Shown here piece after piece: positions 8,842-18,976 of a DNA stretch of 64,000 nt (the first letter of the stretch is position 1; each line of letters opens with the position of its first letter). The position numbers were made by a program, and so were the translations under genes. The DNA is taken from the NCBI RefSeq assembly GCF_014243345.1, contig NZ_JACLZF010000001.1, forward strand, positions 1,178,001-1,242,000, written 5' to 3'. Below the pieces are notes generated by a model, which saw nothing but the letters and a program-made list of their open reading frames with translations, was not told where the DNA came from and searched no databases. The DNA comes from Robiginitalea sp. SC105 (lineage in GTDB: Bacteria > Bacteroidota > Bacteroidia > Flavobacteriales > Flavobacteriaceae).

Positions 8842-8871
8842 CAAATGTACGATTAATAAGTTGAATTACAA
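8842..8871 (-). promoter_or_regulatory. Promoter of the rplM-rpsI operon
   Basis: On the minus strand TTG (8871-8869), exactly 19 bases, then TACATTTG (8849-8842) is a perfect match to the Bacteroidota primary sigma factor consensus. The rplM ATG follows after a leader of about 45 bases. Confidence 0.85.
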
Positions 8872-9022
8872 ATGCCTGCCGGGCAATATTTTTTGTGTGA
8901 TTTCAACTTTTTTGTCCGGCCTGCGGGATTTGTTAAAAGTTCCGGATATGGGTGCTTTCCGTGTAACATCCCCCATTTTCCCCGGTCTTTATAGGTAGAC
9001 ATCAATCAATCGACTGACAGCC

Positions 9023-11719
9023 ATGACCAAAGTAATCTTCACCCTGTTGTGCCTGCTGGGCTGGGTACCCCTGTCAATTGCGCAGGACACCGCCGAGCTA
9101 CCAGATCCCCCGTTGGCCAGGGGGGTGGACAAAGATACGGAGGAAGTGCCCAAAAGGAGCTATACCACCACGGGAATCCCACCGGCGGATGCCCCGGTTG
9201 TGGACGGGGTACTGGATGAAGCCGTCTGGGAACGGGTAAGCTGGGACGGCGACTTTATCGAACAGCGCCCGGATGAAAATACCCCACCGGCCCAGCAGAC
9301 CCGCTTCAAGATCCTCTATGACGCAAAAAACCTCTATGTCGCTATCCGGGCCTTCGACACGGAACCGGAGAAAATCGTCAAGCGCCTTTCCCGTCGCGAT
9401 GGCTTCGACGGGGACTGGGTGGGCATCTTTATAGACAGCTATAACGACAAACGGACTGCTTTTGGTTTCATCGTTTCGGCTGCAGGGGTCAAAGGGGATG
9501 TTTTTGAGTCCAATAACGGGAACAACGAGGACGATACGTGGAACCCCATCTGGTACGTCAGGACCTCCACGGATACCGAAGGCTGGTCGGCCGAAATGCG
9601 GATCCCCCTGAGCCAGCTCAAGTTCAGCGATGCCCCCGAACAGGTGTGGGGCCTGCAGGTTATGCGGCGGTTCTTCCGGGACGAGGAACGGTCCGTTTGG
9701 CAACGCCTGCCCATCGACACCCCGGGGTTTGTGAGCGAATTCGGCATTTTAACGGGACTCCGGGATATCGAATCCCAGAACCAGCTGGAGATCCAGCCTT
9801 ATACGGTGGCCAAATCGGAAAGCTTCGAGCCCCAGGAGGGGAACCCGTTTGAGGACGGGAGCGATACCAACCTGACGGGCGGCCTCGACGCCAAGATCGG
9901 GATCACCAACGACCTGACCCTGGACCTGACCATCAATCCCGATTTTGGCCAGGTGGAGGCCGATCCCTCGGCGATTGCCCTGGACGGGTTTCAGATATTC
10001 TTCCGGGAGCAGCGCCCCTTCTTTGTGGAGAACAAGAACATATTCAACTACCCCGTTTCGCCCTCCCAGGCCGGGAATACCTTTGGCTCGGACAACGTAT
10101 TCTATTCCCGGCGGATCGGGCGCAGCCCACAGGGTTCCCCCACCACATCCGGGGGTGAATATGTGGACCAGCCGGCAACCACCCCCATCCTGGGGGCTGC
10201 CAAATTCAGCGGTAAAACCCGGAACGGCTGGTCGGTCGGCTTGCTGGAGAGCCTGACCGCCCGCCGGTCGGCAACTATCGACAATGCCGGTGAGCGCCGG
10301 CAAGAGGTCGTGGAGCCCCTGACCAACTACCTGGTGGGAAGGGTGCAAAAGGATTTCAATGAGGGGGATACCTACGTAGGGACCATCGTCACCGCGACCA
10401 ACCGGGAAACCCTTCCCGAGTCCCTGGACTGGCTGCACGAATCCGCCTATACCGGCGGCCTGGACTTCAAGCACCAGTGGAACAACCGGGACTGGTACGT
10501 AGGCGGGAGCCTGGTCTGGAGCCATGTCAGCGGGAGCGAGGCGGCCATACAACGGACCCAGGAGTCTATCGGGCACCTGTTCCAGCGCGCCGGTGCCGAC
10601 CATGTGGAAGTGGACCCCAGCCGGACCTCCCTGACCGGCACGGGCGGCAACCTGCAGTTGGGCAAGGCGGGCAACGGGCACTGGAAATTCGAGAGCGGGG
10701 CCACCTGGCGCTCCCCGGAACTGGAGCTCAACGATATCGGCTTCCAGCGGCAATCCGATGACGTGCGGCATTACACCTGGGTGGGTTACCAGACCCTCAA
10801 GCCGGATAAGACTTTCCGGCGCGTGGGGATCAATTACAACCACTGGAGTGCCTGGGATTTCGCCGGGAACCACAACCTGCTCGCCTTTAACACCAACAGC
10901 TGGCAGAATTGGGCGGGCAACTGGTTCACCAACCTGGGCCTGACCTTCCGGCCCATACAGTACAACAACTTTGCCTTACGGGGTGGCCCGCGGCTTAGGG
11001 AATCAGCAACCATTGGCTTCTGGAACGGCATCGAGACGGATAGCCGGAAAAAAATGCAGTTCAGTGTGTTCCAGAACGGCCTGCAGGCACTCGACGGGTC
11101 CCGGAACTACTACTATGTGGAAGGAGGGGTGACGTATCAGCCCTTCAACGCCCTGCGCATTTCGGCCTTCCCGAGCTTTGAACTGAACAACGACAAGCTC
11201 CAGTATATCGATAACCTGCTGTCCGGCACGGACCCGGTCTACCTGAACGGGACCATCGAACAACAAACGCTTTCCATGTCCCTTCGGGTAAACTATACCA
11301 TCAACCCTAACCTGACGCTTCAATACTGGGGGCAGCCCTTTATTTCACGGGGACGCTATTCGGAATTCAAACATATCTCCGACCCCCTTGCCCCCAGGCT
11401 CGCAGAACGTATCACCCCCTACGGCCCCGGGCAGATTACCTTTGAGGACGGGGTATATTCAGTAGATGAAGCCGGGGACGGCACGGTGGATTTCACCTTC
11501 GGCGACCCCGATTTTTCATTTATCCAGTTCCGTTCCAACCTGGTACTGCGCTGGGAGTACGTACCCGGATCCGAGTTGTTCCTGGTCTGGTCCCAGGACC
11601 TGACCGCGTCCGGAAACCCGGCGGATGCGCTCCTCGGCGGCCTGGAATCGACTTTGTTCGGCGACCGTCAGCCCCGGAACATCCTGCTGTTGAAAGCCAC
11701 CTATCGTTTCGCGTTTTGA
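9023..11719 (+). CDS. DUF5916 outer-membrane protein with carbohydrate-binding-like N-terminus
   Basis: The 898-residue product has a Sec signal peptide (LLCLLGWVPLSIAQ). Residues of about 50-240 resemble a family-9 carbohydrate-binding fold (VDGVLDEAVWERV, then FKILYDAKNLYVAIRAFD). The rest, from about 250, matches the DUF5916 pattern with LTINPDFGQVEADPSAI and the FFREQRPFFVENKNIF motif, followed by many short amphipathic strands and a C-terminal aromatic residue (TYRFAF), which suggest an outer-membrane barrel. The biochemical role of the family is not settled as far as I know. It stands alone in an intergenic setting upstream of a small lipoprotein. Confidence 0.88.
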   Translation: MTKVIFTLLCLLGWVPLSIAQDTAELPDPPLARGVDKDTEEVPKRSYTTTGIPPADAPVVDGVLDEAVWERVSWDGDFIEQRPDENTPPAQQTRFKILYDAKNLYVAIRAFDTEPEKIVKRLSRRDGFDGDWVGIFIDSYNDKRTAFGFIVSAAGVKGDVFESNNGNNEDDTWNPIWYVRTSTDTEGWSAEMRIPLSQLKFSDAPEQVWGLQVMRRFFRDEERSVWQRLPIDTPGFVSEFGILTGLRDIESQNQLEIQPYTVAKSESFEPQEGNPFEDGSDTNLTGGLDAKIGITNDLTLDLTINPDFGQVEADPSAIALDGFQIFFREQRPFFVENKNIFNYPVSPSQAGNTFGSDNVFYSRRIGRSPQGSPTTSGGEYVDQPATTPILGAAKFSGKTRNGWSVGLLESLTARRSATIDNAGERRQEVVEPLTNYLVGRVQKDFNEGDTYVGTIVTATNRETLPESLDWLHESAYTGGLDFKHQWNNRDWYVGGSLVWSHVSGSEAAIQRTQESIGHLFQRAGADHVEVDPSRTSLTGTGGNLQLGKAGNGHWKFESGATWRSPELELNDIGFQRQSDDVRHYTWVGYQTLKPDKTFRRVGINYNHWSAWDFAGNHNLLAFNTNSWQNWAGNWFTNLGLTFRPIQYNNFALRGGPRLRESATIGFWNGIETDSRKKMQFSVFQNGLQALDGSRNYYYVEGGVTYQPFNALRISAFPSFELNNDKLQYIDNLLSGTDPVYLNGTIEQQTLSMSLRVNYTINPNLTLQYWGQPFISRGRYSEFKHISDPLAPRLAERITPYGPGQITFEDGVYSVDEAGDGTVDFTFGDPDFSFIQFRSNLVLRWEYVPGSELFLVWSQDLTASGNPADALLGGLESTLFGDRQPRNILLLKATYRFAF

Positions 11720-11772
11720 GCCCTATCAAAATAAAGCCGTAGTGCATCCGTTATCATAGGAAAGCATACCCT

Positions 11773-12264
11773 ATGAAAATCCTGAAAAGCATCCTGCTCC
11801 TGTCTGCCATCCTGCTGGGCGCCTGTTCCAATGACAACGGCGGAGGTGGGGACGTCCCCATCGAAGGCACCTGGGACGCAGTGGCCCTTGAAACCGATCC
11901 GGCCACGGCCACGGAAGACGAATTGCTGGCAGCGGATTTCCTGGATATCCTCACCGCCAGGGACTGCTACATCCTCAGTGTCACCTTTGGGGCCGACGGG
12001 TCCGCCGTTTCCGAAAACTCCTTTGACTACCTGGACCTGAGCGGACTGGCTACCGGGGATTTCAATATACCCTGCCCGACGCAATCCGATTCGGAAACCG
12101 GGATTTACACCTACGAGGACGGGGTGCTCAGCTTTACGGACCCCATGGGGGTTACCTCTTCGGTGAATGCGAGTATTTCTGGTAACCGCCTGTACATGGA
12201 CCTGGAGAACTCTGTATTTCAGGACGTGGTGAGCACCGGCCGCCTGGTGTTCGAAAAGCGCTGA
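11773..12264 (+). CDS. Lipocalin-like lipoprotein
   Basis: The 163-residue product has a lipoprotein signal with the lipobox LLGACS (Cys18), then a Gly/Asn spacer. The body has the small-barrel pattern of the lipocalin-like families of Bacteroidota: an IEGTWDAVAL opening strand, alternating strands, and a closing strand near GRLVFEKR. Two cysteines (near residues 58 and 98) could form a disulfide. It follows the DUF5916 gene by 53 bases with no terminator seen, so cotranscription is possible. The ligand is unknown. Confidence 0.7.
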   Translation: MKILKSILLLSAILLGACSNDNGGGGDVPIEGTWDAVALETDPATATEDELLAADFLDILTARDCYILSVTFGADGSAVSENSFDYLDLSGLATGDFNIPCPTQSDSETGIYTYEDGVLSFTDPMGVTSSVNASISGNRLYMDLENSVFQDVVSTGRLVFEKR

Positions 12265-12381
12265 ACTGCCTGCCGCCTGGTTTGAAGGTGTTAAAATTAC
12301 ACATACGGGACCTTTTAACGTGATCCCGCTGGGAGGTCCGGCCGATTAATGGCTATATTTAGTCCAGACAAACCTGACTGA

Positions 12382-13533
12382 ATGCCATTCAGACCGCCTA
12401 TTTTCTGCAGCAAGTTCACTGCATCATTCCTTACACTCTTTGCGTTGTTGGCCTGTACCGATCCGGTGGACCCGGAATTCAGCTACGAGGAAGGGCTCGT
12501 GTATATCGACGCCTTTGCCTCCGATGCCGAAGGCGCTTCCTATGTGCAGGTTTTTGAATCCGGCGAGTCCTTCGGGCGGCAAACCAACGAATTCCTCGGC
12601 GGGGCCAGGGTCCGTTTTATCCGCCAGGGAGATGGTGCGGAAGTCTTACTCGCGGAATCGGGGGACCGGTACCTGCCCCCGGATGGATTTGCAATTGCCC
12701 GGGGGGAGCAATGGCGGCTGGAGGTAGTCCTTGAAGATGGCAGGCGCTACCAGTCCGGTGTGGAAACTGCCGCCGAACCCGTGCCCATCGCCGATCTGTC
12801 GGTGCGCTATGACCCGGAACTTGTCTTTGTCGGCGATTACGACCGCCGCGTCCCGGGCCACCGGATCTCGGTGGATTTCCAGGACCCTCCCGGGGAGGAG
12901 AATTATTACTTCTGGCAATTCCGGAGCTATGAACAGTTGGTTTATTGCCAGGTATGCTACAATTACTCCGTCTACCGGGACGGGGAATGTTTTACGCCCA
13001 ACCCGGACAACCCGGGCCCTCCCCTTAAGGAATATTACACCTATAGTTGCGAAGAGGCCTGCTGGCAGATTCGCTACAACGACCGGGTGGAGGTATTTTC
13101 AGATGAGTTCACCGACGGCACCCAGATCAATTCCCTCCCGGTTGCCGATATCCTCCTGTTCCAGAAACGCAATATCCTGGTCAACCTGCAGCAGTACAGC
13201 CTGGGCCGGGAGGCCTATCGTTACTATAAAACACTCAAGGACCTGGTGGACAACAACTCCGGTTTCAACGCGCCCATCCCCGCCGCCCTGCTTGGCAACC
13301 TGTTTAATCCGGACAACCCGGAGGAATACGTCCTCGGGCGCTTTACCATCGCTTCCCAGGCATCCCGGGATGTGTTTATCGAACGGATATTTATCGAGGA
13401 GGCCCAACTGGAGGAACTGCTCCTCGGGCAGGCGGAGGAGTTCGGGTCGGCGCCCCCGCCGGTCACCTCCAGCGCGCCCTGCCAGCCCGGGCCCTACCGC
13501 ACGGATGTCGAACCCGAAGGCTGGCAGCGATGA
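12382..13533 (+). CDS. DUF4249 lipoprotein, partner of a TonB-dependent receptor
   Basis: The 383-residue product has a lipoprotein signal ending FALLACTDP. Its body fits the DUF4249 family: an N-terminal Ig-like beta region (VYIDAFASD, then a Y-L-P-P turn), the YYFWQFRSYEQ segment, and a QYSLGREAYRYYKTLKDLVDNNSGF motif near residues 270-295. DUF4249 proteins are almost always encoded beside a carboxypeptidase-regulatory-like TonB receptor and are thought to be surface components of that uptake system. Here the stop overlaps the receptor start by four bases (ATGA), so translation should be coupled. The transported substrate is unknown. Confidence 0.85.
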   Translation: MPFRPPIFCSKFTASFLTLFALLACTDPVDPEFSYEEGLVYIDAFASDAEGASYVQVFESGESFGRQTNEFLGGARVRFIRQGDGAEVLLAESGDRYLPPDGFAIARGEQWRLEVVLEDGRRYQSGVETAAEPVPIADLSVRYDPELVFVGDYDRRVPGHRISVDFQDPPGEENYYFWQFRSYEQLVYCQVCYNYSVYRDGECFTPNPDNPGPPLKEYYTYSCEEACWQIRYNDRVEVFSDEFTDGTQINSLPVADILLFQKRNILVNLQQYSLGREAYRYYKTLKDLVDNNSGFNAPIPAALLGNLFNPDNPEEYVLGRFTIASQASRDVFIERIFIEEAQLEELLLGQAEEFGSAPPPVTSSAPCQPGPYRTDVEPEGWQR

Positions 13534-15974
13534 GGTATCCCCAACGGCCGAACGGAACAAACGCCCATCCCCTGATGTGGCTGGTACTCATCCTGGTCCT
13601 CCTCCCGGCCACGATCCTTGCTCAGGGGCGCGAAGCCACGATTTCCGTACGTGTAGTCAACGCCGGGGACAACACCCCCCTGGAAGGGGTGCAGGTCGCC
13701 ATCCGGGAATGCCGGTGCGGGGGGCTGACAGACCGGGAAGGACGGTTTTCAAAGGTATTGCCTTTCGGGAATTACCAAATCGAGTTCTTCTACCTCGGGT
13801 TCCGGGGGGTTAACCGCGAGGTGCGGCTCAGGGAAAGCGTGGAGCTGGAAGTGCAGATGCAGGAACAGGCCGAGGAACTTTCCGAAGTGGTCCTTCGCGC
13901 CCGGAAGATCACAGAGAACCTGGAGTCCCCACAAATGGGCGCCCTGGAACTGGAGATGCAGGAAATCAAAAAGATCCCGATGGCTGCGGGGGAATTCGAC
14001 GTGCTCCGGGGCATGACGCTCCTGCCCGGGGTAAACAATGCCGGGGAGATCAGCAACGGCCTTTCCGTCCGGGGCGGGTCCCTGGACCAGAACCTGATCC
14101 TTTACGACTATGCGCCGGTATTCAACCCCACCCATCTTTTTGGCCTGTTTTCGGTCTTTACCCCCGAAGTGATTTCGCAGGTAGACCTGTACCGGGCGAA
14201 TATCCCTGCCCGGTTCGGGGGACGGACGAGTTCCGTGCTGGATGTCAAAACACGGAACCCTTACCCATCCAAATTCAGCCTGAACGGGGGCGTGGGCCTG
14301 GTCTCTTCCCGCCTGGCTATCGAAACCCCCCTGGTCAAAGACAAACTCAACCTCTCCCTGGGGGGGCGTGCAGGATTTACCGACTTCCTGTTGCCGCTGT
14401 TCTCCGAACGCCTGGACAACACCCGGGCGCGCTTCCACGACACCACCCTGAAATTGCTCTGGCTGGCGGGGGAAAATGACCAGGTGGCCCTTACCGGTTT
14501 TTATTCCTGGGATTTCTACCAGCTGGATCTGATCACCAAAATCCAGGATATCAACGCTGCCAACAACCAGTATGAGTTCCGGACGCTCAACGGCACCCTG
14601 GCCTGGACCCATGTGCTGGACGAAAAATCGAGTATGCGCAATATCCTGGTGGCTTCGGATTACCAGCCGGAAAATATTTTCCCCGAGCAGGAGAGCGATA
14701 ATGAGATCCGCTATGAATCGTCCATCCGGTACCTGAGCCTGACTTCGGAGTACCTTCGGTTTGCCACTGAATCCGTTGACTGGTATGCCGGAATGCAGGC
14801 CGCCCGGTACCGGATTGCACCCGGAAGCCTCGATCCCGGATCGGGCAACGGGATCAACCCGGTAGAACTGGAAACCGAGAATAGTTATGAATTCGGGGTT
14901 TATGCCAACCTGAACTGGAAACCCTTGGAAGCACTGAGCCTATCCGCAGGCCTCCGCCTGAATCACTTTGTCCTTGTGGGCCCGTTTACCCAACCCACTT
15001 TTGACCCGGTGACCGGAAACCTGACGGCAACATCCGTCTTTGAAAAAGGCGCTGGGGTGAAGACCTACAACGGGTTGGAGCCCCGTATTGGCCTAAATTA
15101 TACCCTTGCAGAGAACACCTCGGTAAAGGCCAGCTATGCCCGGCTTAACCAGTACCTCCAGAATTTGTACAATACGACCACCCCATTGCCCACCTCTCGC
15201 TGGAAAACATCCGATCCCCTGATCGGGCCCCAGCAAAGCGATGCTTTTGGTTTGGGGATCTATCAGGGCCTGGCAGATAACGAAATGGAAGTCTCCCTGG
15301 AAGGATACTACCGTGCCTCGAGAAACAACCTGACCTACAAGGCAGGGGCAGATTTTTTCCTCGAGCCTTACCTGCAGCGGGAGGTCATACAGGCGGAAGG
15401 CAAGGCCTATGGGCTAGAACTCAGTTTTCGCAAACCGGAAGGCAAGGTAAACGGCTGGTTCAACTATACCTACTCCCGCAGTTTTTTGCGGAGTGACGGG
15501 GATGCGCTGCGGGATCGGATCAACAATAACGAATGGTATCCCTCCGAATTTGACCGGCCGCATGTCTTCAACAGCACTGTGAATTTTGAAGGGGACCTGT
15601 ACAATACCTGGAGCTTCAATTTCACGCTGCAGTCGGGCAGGCCCTATTCGGCACCAAACAGCGTGTTCCGATACGGCGAAATCGATATTCCCATTTTCCT
15701 GGAGCGGAACAATGCCCGGCTAAGGCCTTATCACCGGCTGGATTTTTCCTGGACCATCCGCTATGGCAAAAAGCTGAATCGCCGCTGGGTAGGGGACTGG
15801 ACCTTTACCGTGTACAATGTATATGGTCGGCGGAACCCGTTCAACCTGTTTTACTCCCAACGACAGGGCTCGGAAAACGGGGACATCTTCCTGGAAAGCC
15901 CCCTGGGCAGTTATGAATTATCCGTGGTCAACAGCCCCGTTTTTGCCCTTACCTATAATTTCAGTTTCGACTGA
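13530..15974 (+). CDS. TonB-dependent receptor with CarboxypepD-regulatory-like domain
   Basis: This 814-residue outer-membrane receptor has a signal peptide (LVLILVLLPATILAQG). An N-terminal regulatory-like domain follows (about 33-110, with VRVVNAGDNTPLEGVQVAIR), then a plug domain (about 145-245, with LRGMTLLPGVN and the GLSVRGGSLDQNLILYD signature), then the beta-barrel ending in a phenylalanine (NFSFD). Energy would come from TonB-ExbBD, not encoded here. It forms a translationally coupled pair with the preceding DUF4249 lipoprotein. There is no SusD homologue or sugar enzyme alongside, so this is not a classical polysaccharide locus. Confidence 0.94.
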   Translation: MRYPQRPNGTNAHPLMWLVLILVLLPATILAQGREATISVRVVNAGDNTPLEGVQVAIRECRCGGLTDREGRFSKVLPFGNYQIEFFYLGFRGVNREVRLRESVELEVQMQEQAEELSEVVLRARKITENLESPQMGALELEMQEIKKIPMAAGEFDVLRGMTLLPGVNNAGEISNGLSVRGGSLDQNLILYDYAPVFNPTHLFGLFSVFTPEVISQVDLYRANIPARFGGRTSSVLDVKTRNPYPSKFSLNGGVGLVSSRLAIETPLVKDKLNLSLGGRAGFTDFLLPLFSERLDNTRARFHDTTLKLLWLAGENDQVALTGFYSWDFYQLDLITKIQDINAANNQYEFRTLNGTLAWTHVLDEKSSMRNILVASDYQPENIFPEQESDNEIRYESSIRYLSLTSEYLRFATESVDWYAGMQAARYRIAPGSLDPGSGNGINPVELETENSYEFGVYANLNWKPLEALSLSAGLRLNHFVLVGPFTQPTFDPVTGNLTATSVFEKGAGVKTYNGLEPRIGLNYTLAENTSVKASYARLNQYLQNLYNTTTPLPTSRWKTSDPLIGPQQSDAFGLGIYQGLADNEMEVSLEGYYRASRNNLTYKAGADFFLEPYLQREVIQAEGKAYGLELSFRKPEGKVNGWFNYTYSRSFLRSDGDALRDRINNNEWYPSEFDRPHVFNSTVNFEGDLYNTWSFNFTLQSGRPYSAPNSVFRYGEIDIPIFLERNNARLRPYHRLDFSWTIRYGKKLNRRWVGDWTFTVYNVYGRRNPFNLFYSQRQGSENGDIFLESPLGSYELSVVNSPVFALTYNFSFD

Positions 15975-16036
15975 TCGCAACAGAAGGCCCACCGCGCAGT
16001 TTCCAAAGGCTGTAGGCCGGGGTTCATTGCAGCCGG

Positions 16037-16128
16037 CAGCCCGGCTCAGCGCGCCTCCAGCCAGGGTTAGTGCGCCTCCAGCCCGGCTCAGCGCGCCTCC
16101 AGCCAGGGTCAGTGCGCCTCCAGCCAGG
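16037..16128. repeat. 21-bp tandem repeats derived from the polA 3' end
   Basis: Four complete 21-base units (16037-16057, 16058-16078, 16079-16099, 16100-16120) and a partial fifth lie in tandem. Units 1 and 3 are identical. Units 2 and 4 differ by one base from each other, giving an ABAB pattern. Read on the minus strand each unit contains the end of polA: codons for Leu-Glu-Ala-His/Arg and then a stop codon in the polA frame. The live polA stop (16111-16109) lies in unit 4, so the other copies lie downstream of it. A 6-bp hairpin at 16031-16046 has no T-tract. Confidence 0.9.
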
Positions 16129-18937
16129 TATCGCCCACCCCGATATCCACCACCAGGGGCACCGCCAGGTCGTAGGCGCTTTCCATCTCGGATTTGATCA
16201 TCGCGCTCACCGCATCCGCTTCCTCCCGATAGAGGTCAAAGACGAGTTCATCGTGTACCTGCAGGAGCATACGTGTTTTGTAATCCCCTTCCCGGAGCTT
16301 TTCGTGGATCCGGATCATGGCAATCTTGATGATATCCGCAGCGCTGCCCTGTATGGGGGCGTTGACGGCGTTCCGCTCGGCGGCCCCCCGGACCACGGCA
16401 TTGCTGCCGTTGATGTCCTTCAGGTACCTCCGGCGCCCCAGTACGGTTTGCACATAACCGTGCTCCCGGGCAAAGTCGATTTGCTCGCTGATGTAGTTTC
16501 GCAGCTTGGGGTAGGTTTTGTAATAGGTGTCGATGAGTTCCTTGGCCTCGGTACGGCTGAGGTTCGTCTGGTTGCTCAGGCCAAAGGCGGACACCCCGTA
16601 GATGATCCCGAAGTTGACGGTTTTGGCATTGGAACGCTGTTCCCGGGTCACCTGGTCCAGGGGGACCTGGAATACCTGGGCAGCCGTGGATGCGTGGATG
16701 TCCTCCCCTCGCTTAAAGGACTCAATCATCGTATCCTCCTCGCTCAGGGCGGCGATAATCCGGAGTTCGATCTGGGAGTAGTCGGCGGCCAGTAACTGGT
16801 ATTCCGGACTGCGGGGGATGAAGGCCTTCCGGATCTGCCGGCCGCGCTCCGTGCGGATCGGGATGTTCTGCAGGTTCGGGTTGTTGCTGCTCAGCCGGCC
16901 GGTGGCCGCCACGGTTTGCATGTAGTCCGTATGCACGCGGCCGGTGGAGGGAGCCACCTGCTCCGGCAGGGCATCCACATAGGTGCTCTTGAGTTTGGTC
17001 AGCCCGCGGTAGTCCAGCACCATGCGGACGATTTTATGGTCCTTGGCCAGGCCGGAAAGCACGTCCTCGGCGGTGGAATACTGGCCGGTCCTGGTTTTTT
17101 TGGGCTTGTCCACCAGTTTCATCTTATCGAAAAGGATCTCCCCGAGTTGTTTGGGGGACCCGATGTTGAATTCCTCCCCGGCTTCCTCGTAGATCTGCCC
17201 GACCAGGGTTTCGATATCTTTTTCGAGTTCCACGGAGAGTTTTTTCAGGAAATCCGTATCCAGGTTGATACCCTCCAGTTCCATATCGGCCAATACCCGG
17301 AGCAGCGGGATCTCGATTTCGCGGAAAAGTTTTTCGGTTTTCGCCTCCCGCAGCTCCGGCCCGAAAAGCTGGGCGAGCTGCAGCGTGATATCGGCATCCT
17401 CCACGGCGTATTCGGTCTGGTCCTCCACGGGCACTTCCCGCATGCTCAGCTGGTTCTTCCCCTTTTTCCCGATCAGGTCGCTGATCGGGACCGGGGTGTA
17501 GTTCAGGTAGGTTTCTGCCAGCACATCCATGTTGTGACGCATGTCCGGGTTGATCAGGTAATGCGCCAGCATGGTGTCGAAGAGCTGGCCCCGGACCGGG
17601 ATGCCGTAGGTGCTCAGCACTTTGATGTCGTATTTCAGGTTCTGTCCCACCTTTTCGATTTCCCCTGACTCAAAAAAGGGCCGCAATTCCGCGAGGACTT
17701 CCCCGGCTGCCTCCCGGCCTTCGGGGATGGGCAGGTAAAAGCCCTTATGGGCTTCCCAGCTGAAGGCAATGCCCACCAGCTCCGCCTCGAGGGGGTCGAG
17801 GGAGGTGGTCTCGGTATCAAAACATACCCGTTGTTGCGCCTGCAGGCTCTTCAGGAAGAGCTTGCGCTCCATCCCGGTGCCGACGGTCTGGTACAGGTGG
17901 GAGATATCCGCAAGGGTCTTCCGGCCGGAGTAGGCTTCGACCTTTTCGCCTTCGGCGTCTGCTTCGAAGAGTGAAAACTGGCCGCTTCCCGCTTCCCGTT
18001 GCTGTTTTTTGGCAGTCTCCGTGCTGCTCACCTGGGTGCCGCTGTCCGCTTCGCCGGAAAAGAGCTTCAGGAACTGGTCCTTCAGGCGCCGGAACTCGAG
18101 TTCTTCAAAGAGCTCCTGCACCTTCTGGCTGTCCGGCATGCTGAGCTCAAAATCCGTTTCATCAAAGGTCACATCGCAGTCCACGCAGATGGTGGCGAGC
18201 TTCTTCGAGAGCTTCCCGAGTTCTGCGTTTTCGATGATCTTTTCCTTCATTTTCCCCTTGAGCTGGTCCGTATTTTCCAAAAGGCCCTCGAGGGAACCGA
18301 ACTGTTCGATGAATTTCTTGGCGGTTTTGTCCCCCACGCCCGGGAAACCGGGGATGTTGTCGCTGGAATCCCCCATCATGCCCAGGTAGTCGATCACCTG
18401 TTCGGGCCGTTCCACCCCAAAGCGCTTCCGGATCTCCGGGATGCCCCATATCTCGATGCCGTTCCCCATCCGGGCCGGCCGGTACATAAAGGTATTTTCC
18501 GTAACCAGCTGCCCGAAGTCCTTGTCCGGGGTCACCATAAAAACCTGGTACCCCTGCGCCTCGGCCTGCCGGGCCAGCGTGCCGATGATATCGTCCGCCT
18601 CCAGCCCGGATTGCTCGATGCAGGGGATATGCATGGCCTTGAGGATATCCTGAATCCACGGTACGGCAACCCGGATGGCATCGGGGGTTTCGTCCCGGTT
18701 GGCCTTGTACTCGGGAAAAAGTTCGGTCCGTTCGGCGCTGCCGTCCTTGTCAAAACAAACCGCGAGGTGGTCCGGTTTCTCCCGCCGGATCACGTCGAAG
18801 AGCGAGTTCATGAAGCCCATGATGGCCGAGGTGTCCATCCCCTTGGAATTGATCCGCGGATTCTTGATCAGGGCGTAATAGCCCCGGAAGATCAGCGCGT
18901 AGGCATCGAGGAGGAACAGCCGTTTTTTCTCAGACAT
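16109..18937 (-). CDS. polA: DNA polymerase I
   Basis: This is a 942-residue family A polymerase for Okazaki fragment maturation and excision repair. The N-terminal 5'-3' nuclease domain (about 1-290) has LLDAYALIFRGYYAL, GLEADDIIGTLA and GDSSDNIPGFPGVGDKTA. The 3'-5' exonuclease domain looks active, with FDTETTS near residue 372, NLKYDIKVL, and YAVEDADITLQL. The polymerase domain has DYSQIELR near 716, the O-helix region KTVNFGIIYGVS, and LLQVHDELVFD near 896. The insert between nuclease domains is Gln/Glu/Ser-rich. The product ends WLEAH within a tandem repeat. The gene converges on the TonB-receptor gene. Confidence 0.98.
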   Translation of the reverse strand: MSEKKRLFLLDAYALIFRGYYALIKNPRINSKGMDTSAIMGFMNSLFDVIRREKPDHLAVCFDKDGSAERTELFPEYKANRDETPDAIRVAVPWIQDILKAMHIPCIEQSGLEADDIIGTLARQAEAQGYQVFMVTPDKDFGQLVTENTFMYRPARMGNGIEIWGIPEIRKRFGVERPEQVIDYLGMMGDSSDNIPGFPGVGDKTAKKFIEQFGSLEGLLENTDQLKGKMKEKIIENAELGKLSKKLATICVDCDVTFDETDFELSMPDSQKVQELFEELEFRRLKDQFLKLFSGEADSGTQVSSTETAKKQQREAGSGQFSLFEADAEGEKVEAYSGRKTLADISHLYQTVGTGMERKLFLKSLQAQQRVCFDTETTSLDPLEAELVGIAFSWEAHKGFYLPIPEGREAAGEVLAELRPFFESGEIEKVGQNLKYDIKVLSTYGIPVRGQLFDTMLAHYLINPDMRHNMDVLAETYLNYTPVPISDLIGKKGKNQLSMREVPVEDQTEYAVEDADITLQLAQLFGPELREAKTEKLFREIEIPLLRVLADMELEGINLDTDFLKKLSVELEKDIETLVGQIYEEAGEEFNIGSPKQLGEILFDKMKLVDKPKKTRTGQYSTAEDVLSGLAKDHKIVRMVLDYRGLTKLKSTYVDALPEQVAPSTGRVHTDYMQTVAATGRLSSNNPNLQNIPIRTERGRQIRKAFIPRSPEYQLLAADYSQIELRIIAALSEEDTMIESFKRGEDIHASTAAQVFQVPLDQVTREQRSNAKTVNFGIIYGVSAFGLSNQTNLSRTEAKELIDTYYKTYPKLRNYISEQIDFAREHGYVQTVLGRRRYLKDINGSNAVVRGAAERNAVNAPIQGSAADIIKIAMIRIHEKLREGDYKTRMLLQVHDELVFDLYREEADAVSAMIKSEMESAYDLAVPLVVDIGVGDTWLEAH

Positions 18938-18976
18938 GGGTGGTGGTTTTGGTGCGGTTTAAAACTACTAAGATTC

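Noticed and set aside
8880-9022. Riboswitch or small RNA upstream of the DUF5916 gene
   Set aside because: I see no conserved motif or convincing fold in this AT-rich stretch.
16037-16128. CRISPR array
   Set aside because: Units are contiguous without spacers and are derived from the polA end.
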